The notes: generated from the letters alone by a model not told the origin. A DNA stretch of 64,000 nt from an uncultured Clostridia bacterium (GCA_946407065.1 CAMJMQ010000012.1:1-64000); one strand, 5' to 3'; positions 41,303-51,037 are shown, numbered from the stretch's first letter. A program made the numbers and translations.

Positions 41303-42493
41303 ATGCAGATATACGCAGATAACGCCGCGACCACCAGGATGAGCGCCGCGGCGATCGAAAGCATGATACAGACCATGCAAAACACCTATGGCAATCCGTC
41401 GAGCCTGTACACCATCGGACAGGTCGCAAAGGAAGAATTAGAGGCGGCACGCGCCGAGATCGCCGCGATCATCAACGCCGAACCCCGCGAGATCATCTTC
41501 ACCTCGGGCGGCAGTGAGGCGGATAATCAGGCGCTGCTCTCTGCCGCGATGCTCGGCAAAAAGAAGGGCAAGATGCACATTATTTCCAGCATGTTTGAGC
41601 ATCACGCGATCCTGCATACGCTCAACAAGCTTGAGAAAAACGGCTTTGAGGTCACACTGCTCCCTGTACATGAGAATGGTATTGTCCGCGTCGATGAACT
41701 CGCCGACGCGATCCGTGAGGACACCTGCCTTGTCACCATCATGACGGCGAATAATGAGATCGGCACCATCCAGCCGATTGAAGAGATCGGCAGGCTCTGC
41801 CGCGAGAAGGGCGTGATCTTCCACACCGACGCGGTGCAGGCGGTCGGTCACCTGCCGATCGACGTCAAGGCGCAGAACATCGATATGCTGTCCGCCTCCG
41901 CGCACAAGTTCCACGGCCCCAAGGGCGTCGGCTTTTTGTACGCGAAGAAGGGAATCGTGCTGAGCAATCTGATCGAAGGCGGCGCGCAGGAGCGCGGCAA
42001 GCGCGCGGGCACCGAGAACCTGCCGGGGATCGTGAGCATGACGACCGCGCTCAAGGAAGCGGTAGAGAAAATGGAGACCGCCAACGCGCATAAGACAAAG
42101 ATCAGAGATTATTTGATACAGGGCTTGGCACAGATCCCGCACAGCGCCCTGAACGGAGAAGCGGAAAACCGCCTGTCGGGCAATATCAATTTCAGCTTTG
42201 AGGGCATCGAAGGCGAATCGCTGTTGATCCTGCTCGACCAGAGGGGGATCTCCGCCTCATCGGGCAGCGCCTGCACCTCGGGCGCGCTTGACCCGAGCCA
42301 TGTCCTGCTGGCGATCGGACGCATCCACGACGTCGCCCACGGCTCCCTGCGGTTGAGCATCGGTGACGAGATCACCATGGAAGAAGCGGATTATATCATC
42401 GAAGCCGTCAAGGAGGTCGTCGCCTACCTGCGGAGCTTCTCCCCCGTTTGGCGCGATCTGATGAGCGGCAAGAAAGAATTCATATTGAAGTAG
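41303..42493 (+). CDS. nifS: cysteine desulfurase, NifS/IscS type
   Basis: A 396-residue PLP enzyme. It opens with IYADNAATTRMS and has the SGGSEADNQAL segment, the His of FEHHAILHTL, NNEIGTIQPI, HTDAVQAVGH, the Schiff-base Lys in SAHKFHGPKG and the mobile active-site Cys in SSGSACTSGALDPSHVL. It removes sulfur from cysteine for iron-sulfur cluster assembly on the scaffold encoded next. AAGGAG precedes the ATG. It is first in a nifS-nifU operon under an operator shared with metY. Confidence 0.95.
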   Translation: MQIYADNAATTRMSAAAIESMIQTMQNTYGNPSSLYTIGQVAKEELEAARAEIAAIINAEPREIIFTSGGSEADNQALLSAAMLGKKKGKMHIISSMFEHHAILHTLNKLEKNGFEVTLLPVHENGIVRVDELADAIREDTCLVTIMTANNEIGTIQPIEEIGRLCREKGVIFHTDAVQAVGHLPIDVKAQNIDMLSASAHKFHGPKGVGFLYAKKGIVLSNLIEGGAQERGKRAGTENLPGIVSMTTALKEAVEKMETANAHKTKIRDYLIQGLAQIPHSALNGEAENRLSGNINFSFEGIEGESLLILLDQRGISASSGSACTSGALDPSHVLLAIGRIHDVAHGSLRLSIGDEITMEEADYIIEAVKEVVAYLRSFSPVWRDLMSGKKEFILK

Positions 42494-42503
42494 GAGGTAC
42501 ATG

Positions 42504-42884
42504 ATGGCATTATATAGTGAAAAGGTAATGGAACACTTTTTGAACCCGCAGAATGTGGGCGTGATCGAGGACGCGGACGGCGTCGGCGAGGTCGGCAACG
42601 CAAAATGCGGCGACATCATGAAGATGTATTTGAAGATCGACAACGAGGTGATCTCGGACGTGAAGTTCGAGACCTTCGGATGTGCCAGCGCAATTGCCTC
42701 GAGCTCGATGGCGACCGAGATGATCAAGGGCAAGCCCGTCGCTGAAGCGATGCTGCTGACCAACAAGGCGGTTGCCGAGGCACTGGACGGACTGCCGCCC
42801 CACAAGATGCATTGTTCCGTCCTCGCGGAAGAAGCGATCCAGTCCGCGCTCGAGGACTACGAGAACAGGAAATCAAAAGAATAA
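42504..42884 (+). CDS. nifU: NifU/IscU iron-sulfur scaffold protein
   Basis: A 126-residue scaffold with the three ligand cysteines in GNAKCGDIM, FGCASAIASSS and KMHCSVLAEEAI, and a start typical of IscU (ALYSEKVMEHFLNPQNVG). The Asp after the first Cys is present. It receives sulfur from NifS and assembles Fe-S clusters. AGGAGG lies upstream of two adjacent ATGs; the second (42504) has the better spacing, the first (42501) is possible. It starts ten bases after nifS. Confidence 0.94.
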   Translation: MALYSEKVMEHFLNPQNVGVIEDADGVGEVGNAKCGDIMKMYLKIDNEVISDVKFETFGCASAIASSSMATEMIKGKPVAEAMLLTNKAVAEALDGLPPHKMHCSVLAEEAIQSALEDYENRKSKE

Positions 42885-43037
42885 TGATAGGAAGGGGCAC
42901 TCATCGAGCACGCACATTACGTCCGCAAGCTTTCGATGACATCCCTACAGAAAACAATCACCAAGACAGCCCATGAGATAGCCGTTTATCGATTCTCTCG
43001 TGGGCTTTTTCATGCAAAAATGAAAAATTTTGCTTTT

Positions 43038-43071
43038 ACCTATTGACATAGTAGGTAAGTAGTGTTATAAT
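43038..43071 (+). promoter_or_regulatory. metY promoter overlapped by the same palindromic operator
   Basis: TTGACA (43043-43048), 17 bases, TATAAT (43066-43071), with ACCTATTGACATAGTAGGT at 43038-43056, identical to the nifS operator. The spacer downstream of the 19-mer differs between the two promoters, so the identity is not just a duplicated region. Confidence 0.75.
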
Positions 43072-43100
43072 GCAGTTGTCGTTGAGAGAACCCGATGATC

Positions 43101-43129
43101 GGTCGAGATTACCGATTCCTCGCAATGAC
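43101..43129. repeat. short degenerate R1 copy
   Basis: GGTCGAGATTACCG...CTCGCAATGAC in the metY leader, shorter than other copies. Confidence 0.4.
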
Positions 43130-43164
43130 GATCCCATCACAAATCATCGAAAGGAGAACCAACA

Positions 43165-43272
43165 ATGTCGGCAACATTTTTTGAGCAGTCCCCCATCATG
43201 CAGTGTCGAATGTTCAACTCCCGGGCATGTCAATATGGTCGGAGCATGATTCACTGTGCTCAGAAACACTGA
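43165..43272 (+). CDS. cysteine/methionine-containing leader peptide of metY
   Basis: A 35-residue peptide starting MSATFFEQSPIM behind a strong AAAGGAGA site. It contains Cys14, Cys22 and Cys31 and internal Met12, Met16 and Met28, and ends HCAQKH. Within its coding region CTCCCGGGCATG (43218-43229, codons for S-R-A-C22) can pair with CATG-TT-GCCCGGGAG (43288-43302), which would disrupt the terminator at 43293-43320. This is the layout of ribosome-mediated attenuation, with Cys (or Met) codon stalling as the sensor. It is too short to be an enzyme. The role is inferred from structure and from metY downstream. Confidence 0.65.
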   Translation: MSATFFEQSPIMQCRMFNSRACQYGRSMIHCAQKH

Positions 43273-43292
43273 CGTTGTTTCGCCTGCCATGT

Positions 43293-43320
43293 TGCCCGGG
43301 AGATAAGCCGGGCATTTCTT
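43293..43320 (+). terminator. attenuator hairpin upstream of metY
   Basis: TGCCCGG (43293-43299), loop GAGATAAG, CCGGGCA (43308-43314), then TTTCTTAT. Its 5' arm is the same segment that can pair with the leader-peptide coding region. Confidence 0.6.
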
Positions 43321-43360
43321 ATGCATAATCATCCCAAAGGAAACGCTCGTTTTTGAATAC

Positions 43361-43408
43361 CAACCCTCCGGCTCCTTTGGAGCCACCTCCCTTAGAAAAG
43401 GGAGGCTT
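43361..43408. repeat. R3 repeat
   Basis: CAACCCTCCGGCTCCTTTGGAGCC followed by ACCTCCCTTAGAAAAGGGAGGCTT, between the attenuator and metY. Confidence 0.75.
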
Positions 43409-43461
43409 CAATTATCATCTCCCCTCAATATCATCATATCAATTTAGAAAGGAACTTTATC

Positions 43462-44742
43462 ATGAGCAATTATAAATTTGAAACCTTACAGTTACACGTC
43501 GGTCAGGAGCAGGCTGACCCCGCTACCGATTCCAGAGCCGTCCCGATCTATCAAACCACCTCTTATGTTTTCCACAACTCTCAGCATGCTGCCGACCGCT
43601 TCGGGCTTGCCGACGCGGGCAACATCTACGGCAGACTGACCAACTCCACGCAGGAGGTGCTGGAGAAGCGCATCGCCGCTTTAGAGGGCGGCAGCGCGGC
43701 ACTGGCGCTCGCGTCGGGCGCGGCGGCGATCACCTACACCATCGAGGCGCTTGCCGCGAACGGCGGCCATATCGTCGCGCAAAAGACCATCTACGGCGGC
43801 AGCTACAACCTGCTCGCCCACACCCTGCCGCAATACGGCATCAGCACGACCTTTGTGGACGCGCATGATCTCGACGAAGTGGAAAATGCGATCCGGGACA
43901 ACACCCGCGCGATCTACCTTGAGACCCTCGGCAACCCCAACAGCGACATCCCCGACATTGACGCGATCGCACAGATCGCTCACCGTCACGGACTGCCCGT
44001 CGTCGTGGACAACACCTTCGGCACCCCCTACCTGATCCGTCCGATCGAGCACGGCGCGGACATCGTCGTCCACTCGGCGACCAAGTTCCTCGGCGGTCAC
44101 GGCACCACCCTCGGCGGCGTGATCGTGGAATCGGGCAAATTCGATTGGAGCAAAAGCGGCAACTATCCAAACATCGCTGAGCCGAATCCGAGCTATCACG
44201 GCGTGAGCTTCTATGACGCGGTCGGCCCCGCGGCATTCGTCACCTACATCCGCGCGATCCTCCTGCGCGATACCGGCGCGGCGATCTCACCCTTTAACGC
44301 GTTCCTGCTGTTACAGGGCGTCGAGACCCTCTCGCTCAGACTCGACCGTCACGCGGAGAATACCAAGAAGGTCGTGGAATACCTCAACAATCATCCGCAG
44401 GTCGAGAAGGTCAACCATCCTTCTCTGCCCGATCATCCCGATCACGAACTGTATCAAAAGTATTTCCCGAACGGCGGCGCGTCGATCTTCACCTTTGAGA
44501 TCAAGGGCGGCAAGGAAGAGGCGTGGAGATTCATCGATAACCTCAAAATCTTCTCTCTGCTCGCGAACGTCGCCGACGTCAAGAGCCTGGTCATCCACCC
44601 CGCGTCCACCACCCACTCTCAGCTCAATGATGAGGAGCTCGCGGAACAGGGAATTTATCAGAACACCATCCGCCTGTCCATCGGCACGGAGCACATCGAC
44701 GACATCATCGCCGATCTGGAAAACGGATTTGCGGCGGTTTGA
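43462..44742 (+). CDS. metY: O-acetylhomoserine sulfhydrylase (aminocarboxypropyltransferase)
   Basis: A 426-residue Cys/Met-metabolism PLP enzyme. It begins KFETLQLHVGQEQADPATDSRAVPIYQT, shows IYGRLTNSTQEVLEKRIAALEGG, ETLGNPNSDIPDI, VDNTFGTPYLIRP and Schiff-base Lys in HSATKFLGGHGTTLGG, and has the long form (about 425 residues) typical of MetY rather than MetB/MetC. It makes homocysteine from O-acetylhomoserine and sulfide, and may also make cysteine. GAAAGGAA precedes the ATG. A palindromic operator and a leader-peptide attenuator upstream suggest two-level control by sulfur amino-acid supply. Confidence 0.94.
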   Translation: MSNYKFETLQLHVGQEQADPATDSRAVPIYQTTSYVFHNSQHAADRFGLADAGNIYGRLTNSTQEVLEKRIAALEGGSAALALASGAAAITYTIEALAANGGHIVAQKTIYGGSYNLLAHTLPQYGISTTFVDAHDLDEVENAIRDNTRAIYLETLGNPNSDIPDIDAIAQIAHRHGLPVVVDNTFGTPYLIRPIEHGADIVVHSATKFLGGHGTTLGGVIVESGKFDWSKSGNYPNIAEPNPSYHGVSFYDAVGPAAFVTYIRAILLRDTGAAISPFNAFLLLQGVETLSLRLDRHAENTKKVVEYLNNHPQVEKVNHPSLPDHPDHELYQKYFPNGGASIFTFEIKGGKEEAWRFIDNLKIFSLLANVADVKSLVIHPASTTHSQLNDEELAEQGIYQNTIRLSIGTEHIDDIIADLENGFAAV

Positions 44743-44772
44743 GTGATAAAGAGAGAATACCCTTTTCAGAAT

Positions 44773-44818
44773 CAACCCTCCGGCACTTTGTGCCACCTCC
44801 CTTAGGAAAGGGAGGCTT
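44773..44818. repeat. R3 repeat
   Basis: CAACCCTCCGGCACTTTGTGCC followed by ACCTCCCTTAGGAAAGGGAGGCTT. A second hairpin at 44852-44884 (GGGCACGCG with CGCGTGCCC, A-run on the left) could terminate minus-strand transcription. Confidence 0.75.
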
Positions 44819-44978
44819 TTGAGTCACGAAGAAACGTAAGAGAAAAGAATAAAAAAGGGCACGCGAAAGGGCACGCGTGCCCAGAGTCCCGTTTATGGGC
44901 AACGTGTTGTTATACAATAGAATCACAGGAACAAAATGCAATTGTAAACTGTATTGAATAATTGTATGAGGTGATTTT

Positions 44979-45164
44979 ATGTTTGATGACGCACGTTTTT
45001 ACTGCCGACTGGCAGAGGATTCGGGAAGCTATGGAAAGGCTGATTGCGATGATTCCGCAATGTTCCTTTCGATCAGCAAGCTCGACTTTGAGGACGACTT
45101 GCTGGACGCAATGGACAACGCCGACGACTACCTCCTTGATGAGTCAAGAGATTTAGCCGCATAA
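44979..45164 (+). CDS. small acidic protein, unknown
   Basis: A 61-residue protein very rich in Asp/Glu (LDFEDDLLDAMDNADDYLLDESRD) with two cysteines in the N-terminal half. GAGGTGA is seven bases upstream of the ATG and a strong terminator follows the stop, so expression is plausible. I recognise no family and no neighbour partner. Confidence 0.55.
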   Translation: MFDDARFYCRLAEDSGSYGKADCDDSAMFLSISKLDFEDDLLDAMDNADDYLLDESRDLAA

Positions 45165-45180
45165 TAATCCGCATAAAGAA

Positions 45181-45215
45181 CCGCCGCAGATGTTAAGAAT
45201 CTGCGGCGGTCTTTT
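45181..45215. terminator. bidirectional terminator
   Basis: CCGCCGCAGAT and ATCTGCGGCGG (45181-45191 with 45199-45209) then TCTTTTG; shared with the convergent methyltransferase gene. Confidence 0.85.
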
Positions 45216-45216
45216 G

Positions 45217-46005
45217 TTATTTAATTGGACGGTAGAGCTCCATGTGAATACGATGCTTGAGGTGTAACGGCTCGTCGTATTTTTCGAGAACATGGCGGTA
45301 TTCCGCTTCGAATTCCATCACCTTTTCGGGCAGTAGTGAAGCGCCGACGCCGCGGCAGGTCAGCACCCTGCCGAGCCATGCTTCCTTCGTGAAAACGAGT
45401 GCCTCATCATAAGTGATGACCGCTTCATTCACAAAGCGATCCCGCGCCCAATCGGGGAAATGATAGTCGTATTCTTGAAAGCCCTCGGGATTCCACGCGG
45501 GATTGTACTTCTGTACGAGGGCGATCATCTCGGCGATCACAGCGTCCTCCTTCGGCAGCCAGTCCATGAGGATCTTACAGAAACCCCCCTGCTTTTTTAA
45601 GACGCGGAAAATTTCCGCGGCGGCTTTGTCCGTATCGAAATACGGAAAGCACTGCACCGCCGTCACCGCGTCAAAAGCGCTGTCATCAAAGCCCGTATCC
45701 TCGGCAGGACACACCTTGAACGAGATCCGCTCCATGCCCTTTTGTCGGGCAAGCGCTCTGCCGACGGCGATCTGATTTTCTGCGATATCGGTCGCGGTAA
45801 ATGACGCGCCCGTATGGTACAGATTCATCGGCAGGATCGCGGTACCGCTGCCGAGGTCGAGGATCTGCTGACCCTCTTTGCCGATCCCCATCGCGATGAG
45901 CTTCTCATACATGCTCTCGGGGTAGATGTCTCGGAATCGGGCGTAGTTTTCGGATGTTTTACCAAAGTCAAAATCGTTTGATTGATCGATGTGAGAAAGT
46001 TTCAT
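45217..46005 (-). CDS. class I SAM-dependent methyltransferase
   Basis: A 262-residue methyltransferase. Motif I ILDLGSGTAILPMNL lies at ~48-62, then TATDIAENQIAVGRA, CPAEDTGFDDSAFDAVTAVQCFPYFD (motif post-II) and RVLKKQGGFCKILMDWLP. The domain resembles ubiquinone/menaquinone- or arsenite-type small-molecule methyltransferases, but no substrate can be read. The start at 46005 is preferred; the in-frame extension to 46035 is encoded by an R1 repeat. It shares a terminator with the convergent small acidic gene. Confidence 0.85.
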   Translation of the reverse strand: MKLSHIDQSNDFDFGKTSENYARFRDIYPESMYEKLIAMGIGKEGQQILDLGSGTAILPMNLYHTGASFTATDIAENQIAVGRALARQKGMERISFKVCPAEDTGFDDSAFDAVTAVQCFPYFDTDKAAAEIFRVLKKQGGFCKILMDWLPKEDAVIAEMIALVQKYNPAWNPEGFQEYDYHFPDWARDRFVNEAVITYDEALVFTKEAWLGRVLTCRGVGASLLPEKVMEFEAEYRHVLEKYDEPLHLKHRIHMELYRPIK

Positions 46006-46020
46006 ATGCTTCACCAATTC

Positions 46021-46115
46021 GGTTGAGATTGCCACAGCCGCATATCAATCGTCATTGCGAGGAGGGCAAACCCGACGTAACAATCTCATCCTTAACCATT
46101 GCGGCTTCGCAATGA
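46021..46115. repeat. nested pair of R1 repeats
   Basis: An outer copy, GGTTGAGATTGCCACAGCCG ... GCGGCTTCGCAATGAC, is interrupted by an inverted second copy, GTCATTGCGAGGAGGGC ... CGTAACAATCTCA (46051-46089). Confidence 0.7.
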
Positions 46116-46160
46116 CTATTTACAGGCAATTGTAGCATGAAGCGGAATGTGTGTCAACGC

Positions 46161-46189
46161 TTGCCAATTCTCGCAGTTTGAGGTAGAAT
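46161..46189 (+). promoter_or_regulatory. promoter of the YbaK-like gene
   Basis: TTGCCA, 17 bases, TAGAAT. An R1 repeat at 46201-46245 forms the 5' untranslated region. Confidence 0.65.
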
Positions 46190-46200
46190 ATATCATAAGA

Positions 46201-46245
46201 TTGAGATTGCCGCGTCGCAGACGTGCGTCTTCTTCTCGCAATGAC
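46201..46245. repeat. R1 repeat in a 5' leader
   Basis: TTGAGATTGCCGCG, inner GCAGACGTGCGTCT, then TTCTCGCAATGAC, ending about 20 bases before the start codon. Confidence 0.65.
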
Positions 46246-46265
46246 AAATGATTATCGGTGATAAT

Positions 46266-46745
46266 ATGAAGAAACAGAAAGCAGAAAAAACAAATGTGAT
46301 GCGGATCATTGAACAGCACAAGCTACCGTATGAAAGCCATGATTACAGCCAATCGGGCGCGATCAGCGGCATGGAAGTCGTCGAAGCGCTGGGGCAACAG
46401 CCCGGGCAGATGTTCAAGACGCTGGTGACACAGGGCGCGAGCAAGAGCTACTATGTCTTTATGGTGCCGGTCGACGGTGAACTGCACCTCAAAAAGGCGG
46501 CAAAAGCAGTCGGTGAGAAAAGCATCGCGATGATCAAAAGCAAAGAACTCCTGCCCTTAACGGGTTACATCCACGGCGGATGCTCCCCCATCGGGATGAA
46601 AAAGCAATTTCGCACCACGATCCACCATACCGCGCAGGATTATCCGACCATTTTCTTCAGCGGCGGCAAGATCGGCTGCCAGATCGAGATGTCGCTTTCT
46701 GATCTGCAACAAATCGTGCCCGTGGAATGTGCGGATATTATATGA
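46266..46745 (+). CDS. ybaK: Cys-tRNA(Pro)/Cys deacylase, YbaK/EbsC type
   Basis: A 159-residue single-domain protein of the YbaK/EbsC editing family. It has KTNVMRIIEQHKLPYESHDY at the N-terminus, GQMFKTLVTQG with the conserved Lys, LHLKKAAKAVGEKSIAMI, and the core GYIHGGCSPIGMKKQF followed by FSGGKIGCQIEMSLSDL. It hydrolyses mischarged Cys-tRNA(Pro) in the cytosol. The length is normal. GGTGAT gives weak support for the ATG at 46266 over one six codons upstream. Confidence 0.92.
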   Translation: MKKQKAEKTNVMRIIEQHKLPYESHDYSQSGAISGMEVVEALGQQPGQMFKTLVTQGASKSYYVFMVPVDGELHLKKAAKAVGEKSIAMIKSKELLPLTGYIHGGCSPIGMKKQFRTTIHHTAQDYPTIFFSGGKIGCQIEMSLSDLQQIVPVECADII

Positions 46746-46761
46746 ATAAAATGATGTTATG

Positions 46762-47000
46762 AGGTAGGGACAAGCATTGCTCGTCCGGCACCGCAGGTGC
46801 TTTTCTCCTCTGTCCGTAGTTCCTGAAAAAATATGTCTGTCATGTTTACTATAAACACAGATTTGCTCCGCGTTAGGTGGTAGTGACCGGCAATCTCCCG
46901 GGAGGGGTCTCCCCGCCGGGGAGGTGCCCGAAGGGCAGAGGGGTGCCGTCTGCGGCTGAGCAACAAGCCCCTCCCCTACAATAAACGCTGCTCTGCTTCG
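46762..47000. repeat. R2/R3 mosaic repeat block
   Basis: GTAGGGACAAGCATTGCTCGTCC, GGCACCGCAGGTGC, an R3-like GGGAGGGGTCTCCCCGCCGGGGAGG piece with GTGCCCGAAGGGCA, and GCAACAAGCCCCTCCCCTACAAT. It fills the 46746-47082 gap apart from the terminator. Confidence 0.65.
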
Positions 47001-47031
47001 CATTTACAAGAGATCATAATCGAAAATAATC

Positions 47032-47066
47032 AAAAACCGCTCAGCCATCAACTGAGCGGTCTTTTT
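47032..47066. terminator. terminator after malic enzyme
   Basis: ACCGCTCAG and CTGAGCGGT (47036-47044 with 47052-47060) flanked by AAAA and TTTTT. Confidence 0.85.
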
Positions 47067-47082
47067 ATGCTTGTATTCTTGC

Positions 47083-48255
47083 TTATATTCTCGCAACGCC
47101 GGTTTCCTTCGCCGCCTTGATGACGGCGTCGGCAACCACCCTGCCCACGCTTTTGTCGAGCGCGGATACGATGATGTTCTCGGCGTTCAGCTCACTCTCG
47201 GGGATCATCGACGCAAGCGCGTAGGAGGTGGCGACCTTCATCTCCTCATTGATACAGGTCGCGCGGCAATCGAGCGCGCCGCGGAAGATGCCCGGGAAGG
47301 CGAGGACATTGTTGATCTGGTTCGGGAAGTCGGAACGACCCGTGCCGACGACCGCCGCGCCCGCGGCTTTGGCGAGGTCGGGCATGATCTCGGGGGTCGG
47401 GTTCGCCATCGGGAAGACGATCGGATCCTTCGCCATACTCTGTATCATTGCCTCATTGACGATATTCGGGGCGGAAACGCCGATGAACACATCCGCGCCC
47501 TTCATCGCATCGGCAAGAGTGCCGCTCAGCTTCTCACGGTTGGTGAGCTTGGCGATCGCGGCATGCGCCTCATTCAGACTGTCGTCACCCTCACGGATGA
47601 TGCCGAAGCGGTCAACCATCGTCAGGTGCTTGACGCCCATATGTAAGAGGTGTCTGCCGATCGCGATACCTGCCGAGCCTGCGCCGTTGATCACGACCTT
47701 GACGGTATCGATGGACTTTTTGACCACCTTGAGGGCGTTCAGCAGCGCGGCGGCGACAACGATCGCCGTGCCGTGCTGGTCATCATGGAATACGGGGATA
47801 TCGCAGATCTCCTTTAATTTGCGCTCGATCTCAAAGCAGCGCGGGGCGCTGATATCCTCGAGATTGATGCCGCCGAAGGAGCCCGACAGCAGATAGATGG
47901 TGCGGACGATCTCGTCCACATCCTTTGAGCGGATGCACAGCGGGAACGCGTCCACGTCAGCGAACTCCTTGAACAGCGCGCACTTGCCCTCCATGACGGG
48001 CATACCTGCCTCGGGACCAATATCGCCCAGTCCCAGCACCGCGGTACCGTCGGTCACGACCGCTACCAGATTATGGCGGCGGGTCAGCTCATAGCTTTTG
48101 TCGATATCCTCATGGATGGCCATGCAGGGCTCCGCTACGCCGGGGGTGTAGGCAAGGGACAGATCCCGGCGCGTTTCAATCGGCGCGCGGGAGATGACCT
48201 CGATCTTGCCCTTCCATTCATAATGCTTTTGTAAAGATTCTTCTCTGATATTCAT
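47083..48255 (-). CDS. NAD(P)-dependent malic enzyme
   Basis: A 390-residue short-form bacterial malic enzyme. It has [13 protein letters not shown] (catalytic Tyr), [37 protein letters not shown] and FHDDQHGTA metal ligands, the dinucleotide loop [11 protein letters not shown] and [10 protein letters not shown]. It decarboxylates malate to pyruvate, giving NADH or NADPH. There is no C-terminal phosphotransacetylase-like domain. The next gene upstream is fumarase, transcribed in the same direction, so together they form a fumarate-malate-pyruvate route. Confidence 0.95.
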   Translation of the reverse strand: MNIREESLQKHYEWKGKIEVISRAPIETRRDLSLAYTPGVAEPCMAIHEDIDKSYELTRRHNLVAVVTDGTAVLGLGDIGPEAGMPVMEGKCALFKEFADVDAFPLCIRSKDVDEIVRTIYLLSGSFGGINLEDISAPRCFEIERKLKEICDIPVFHDDQHGTAIVVAAALLNALKVVKKSIDTVKVVINGAGSAGIAIGRHLLHMGVKHLTMVDRFGIIREGDDSLNEAHAAIAKLTNREKLSGTLADAMKGADVFIGVSAPNIVNEAMIQSMAKDPIVFPMANPTPEIMPDLAKAAGAAVVGTGRSDFPNQINNVLAFPGIFRGALDCRATCINEEMKVATSYALASMIPESELNAENIIVSALDKSVGRVVADAVIKAAKETGVARI

Positions 48256-48307
48256 TATATACTCCTGTTATCGTTTATCCTATTCTTCAATTATATGCCA
48301 TAATCTT

Positions 48308-48440
48308 TGTAGGGTACGGCGCTTGTCGACGTACCGTATAACGGTAACGTCATATCTTTATCTAAAAAAGAAAAAAATGATGTGCCAATGATTTGCGGTA
48401 CGTCATGAATGCCGTACCCTACAGTAAACGCTGCATTTAC
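48308..48440. repeat. R2 repeat
   Basis: GTAGGGTACGGCGCTTGTCGACGTACCG and, inverted, GGTACGTCATGAATGCCGTACCCTAC, between the malic enzyme and fumarase genes. Confidence 0.75.
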
Positions 48441-48512
48441 TTCTCGGTGTGGAAGAAAACGGAGGAGCCTTGACGACCGATACCTCCATCATTCCAACAC
48501 ACCGCCGAACCA

Positions 48513-49886
<1,374 letters not shown>

Positions 49887-49914
49887 AATAGCCTCCGAAT
49901 CTACAAGCATTTCT

Positions 49915-49948
49915 ACGTCGGTACGTCGGAAACCGCCGTACCCTACAG
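49915..49948. repeat. R2 repeat
   Basis: GTCGGTACGTCGGAAACCGCCGTACCCTACAG between fumC and the nucleosidase gene. Confidence 0.6.
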
Positions 49949-49981
49949 CTCTTCTATCAATTTCAAAACAGTATTATTTTA

Positions 49982-50746
49982 TCACATGAGCGTTTGTTCC
50001 GCAATAAGTCGACGGATGACTTGCAATACAAACATTTGGCATTGTTCGCCGTATTTTTCGTTGAATTCTTCCTGAGAGTGCCATTCGCTGTTGCTGATGA
50101 CGCGGATATCCACGCACGGAACATCTAATTGGGCGCATACCTGCGCGACGCCGAAGCCCTCCATCTCCTCACAGTCGGTGCCGAGGGTGCGGCGCAGATG
50201 AGCGATCATATCCAGCTCACGGTTCCAGATATCCGCCGCGCCGATGGTGCCGCGCCTGACAACGCCGTCCGCATACGGAACGGATTCCGCGACGTCGAGG
50301 ATACGGTTGTCGCTGTGTAAGGTGTTGACGCGCTCAATATTGTTGTTCACGTTGATCTCCGCGCCGGGCTGTGTCCAATCAAAAATCGCCGAGCCCTGTC
50401 CCTCATCGCGATGCAGCGTATAAAAACTGCCTAATTCCACCAGATTCTCACCAAGGATGATATCTCCCTGATGCAGAGCGGGATCATGCGCGCCCGAGGT
50501 GCCCTGGATGATCACGCACAGCGGATCGTACTGCGCGATCGCCAGCGTTGCGGCGGCAGCGGAATTGACCACGCCGATATAGCAGCGGCAGATCACGACG
50601 GGATAGCCGTCGATCAACCCCTCATGGAAGGTATACGCGCCGATCAATTTTTCCTGTCGCTTATCGAGCCGATCGATCAGCCACGCCGACTCACTCTCCA
50701 TCGGGCCGAGGATCACGATCGGTTTTTTGTCAAACGATCCATTCAT
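49982..50746 (-). CDS. MTA/SAH nucleosidase-like phosphorylase-superfamily protein
   Basis: A 254-residue nucleoside-phosphorylase-fold protein. It has IVILGPMESESAWLIDRL at the N-terminus, CYIGVVNSAAAATLAI, IIQGTSGAHDPALHQGDIILGE and a C-terminal EEMEGFGVAQVCAQLDVPCVDIRVISN, the E-M-E-(G/A) ribose-binding motif of MTA/SAH nucleosidases. The insertion and differences from canonical MtnN make the exact substrate (methylthioadenosine, futalosine or other) uncertain. GAGGG lies upstream of the ATG. Confidence 0.82.
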   Translation of the reverse strand: MNGSFDKKPIVILGPMESESAWLIDRLDKRQEKLIGAYTFHEGLIDGYPVVICRCYIGVVNSAAAATLAIAQYDPLCVIIQGTSGAHDPALHQGDIILGENLVELGSFYTLHRDEGQGSAIFDWTQPGAEINVNNNIERVNTLHSDNRILDVAESVPYADGVVRRGTIGAADIWNRELDMIAHLRRTLGTDCEEMEGFGVAQVCAQLDVPCVDIRVISNSEWHSQEEFNEKYGEQCQMFVLQVIRRLIAEQTLM

Positions 50747-50862
50747 ACAAATCCCTCACTTTTCGTCACCCATATTCTACCATATTCGGGCTTTTCGGTC
50801 AATTCTGCCCGAAATTGTTCACCTTGCCAAAAATTCTTTTGCGGATTTCTGTAAACTTTTAC

Positions 50863-50891
50863 TTGCATTTTTTAAAGAAGTGTGATAAACT
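50863..50891 (+). promoter_or_regulatory. tRNA-Arg promoter
   Basis: TTGCAT, 17 bases, TAAACT, about 70 bases before the tRNA. Confidence 0.6.
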
Positions 50892-50958
50892 ATCAATTAC
50901 GGCAGTAAGCCGAACTGAATAGCTTGGGTGGTCGCTTTGACGACTACTGAGCAGATAC

Positions 50959-51035
50959 GCGCTGGTAGCTCAGCTGGATAGAGTGTTTGGCTACGAACCA
51001 AAAGGTCGGGGGTTCGAGTCCCTTCCAGCGCGCCA
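50959..51035 (+). tRNA. tRNA-Arg (anticodon ACG)
   Basis: A full cloverleaf: acceptor GCGCTGG/CCAGCGC, D stem GCTC/GAGT, anticodon stem TTTGG/CCAAA with loop CTACGAA (anticodon ACG at 50992-50994), T arm GGGGG-TTCGAGT-CCCTT, discriminator G and encoded CCA. Its 3' part is repeated downstream twice, marking it as an integration target. Confidence 0.97.
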
Positions 51036-51037
51036 TA

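Noticed and set aside
42885-43461. SAM riboswitch upstream of metY
   Set aside because: No SAM-I core motifs; instead a leader peptide and a short attenuator-like hairpin are present.
47071-47646. Plus-strand open frame of 191 codons
   Set aside because: Antisense shadow of the malic enzyme gene without a ribosome site.
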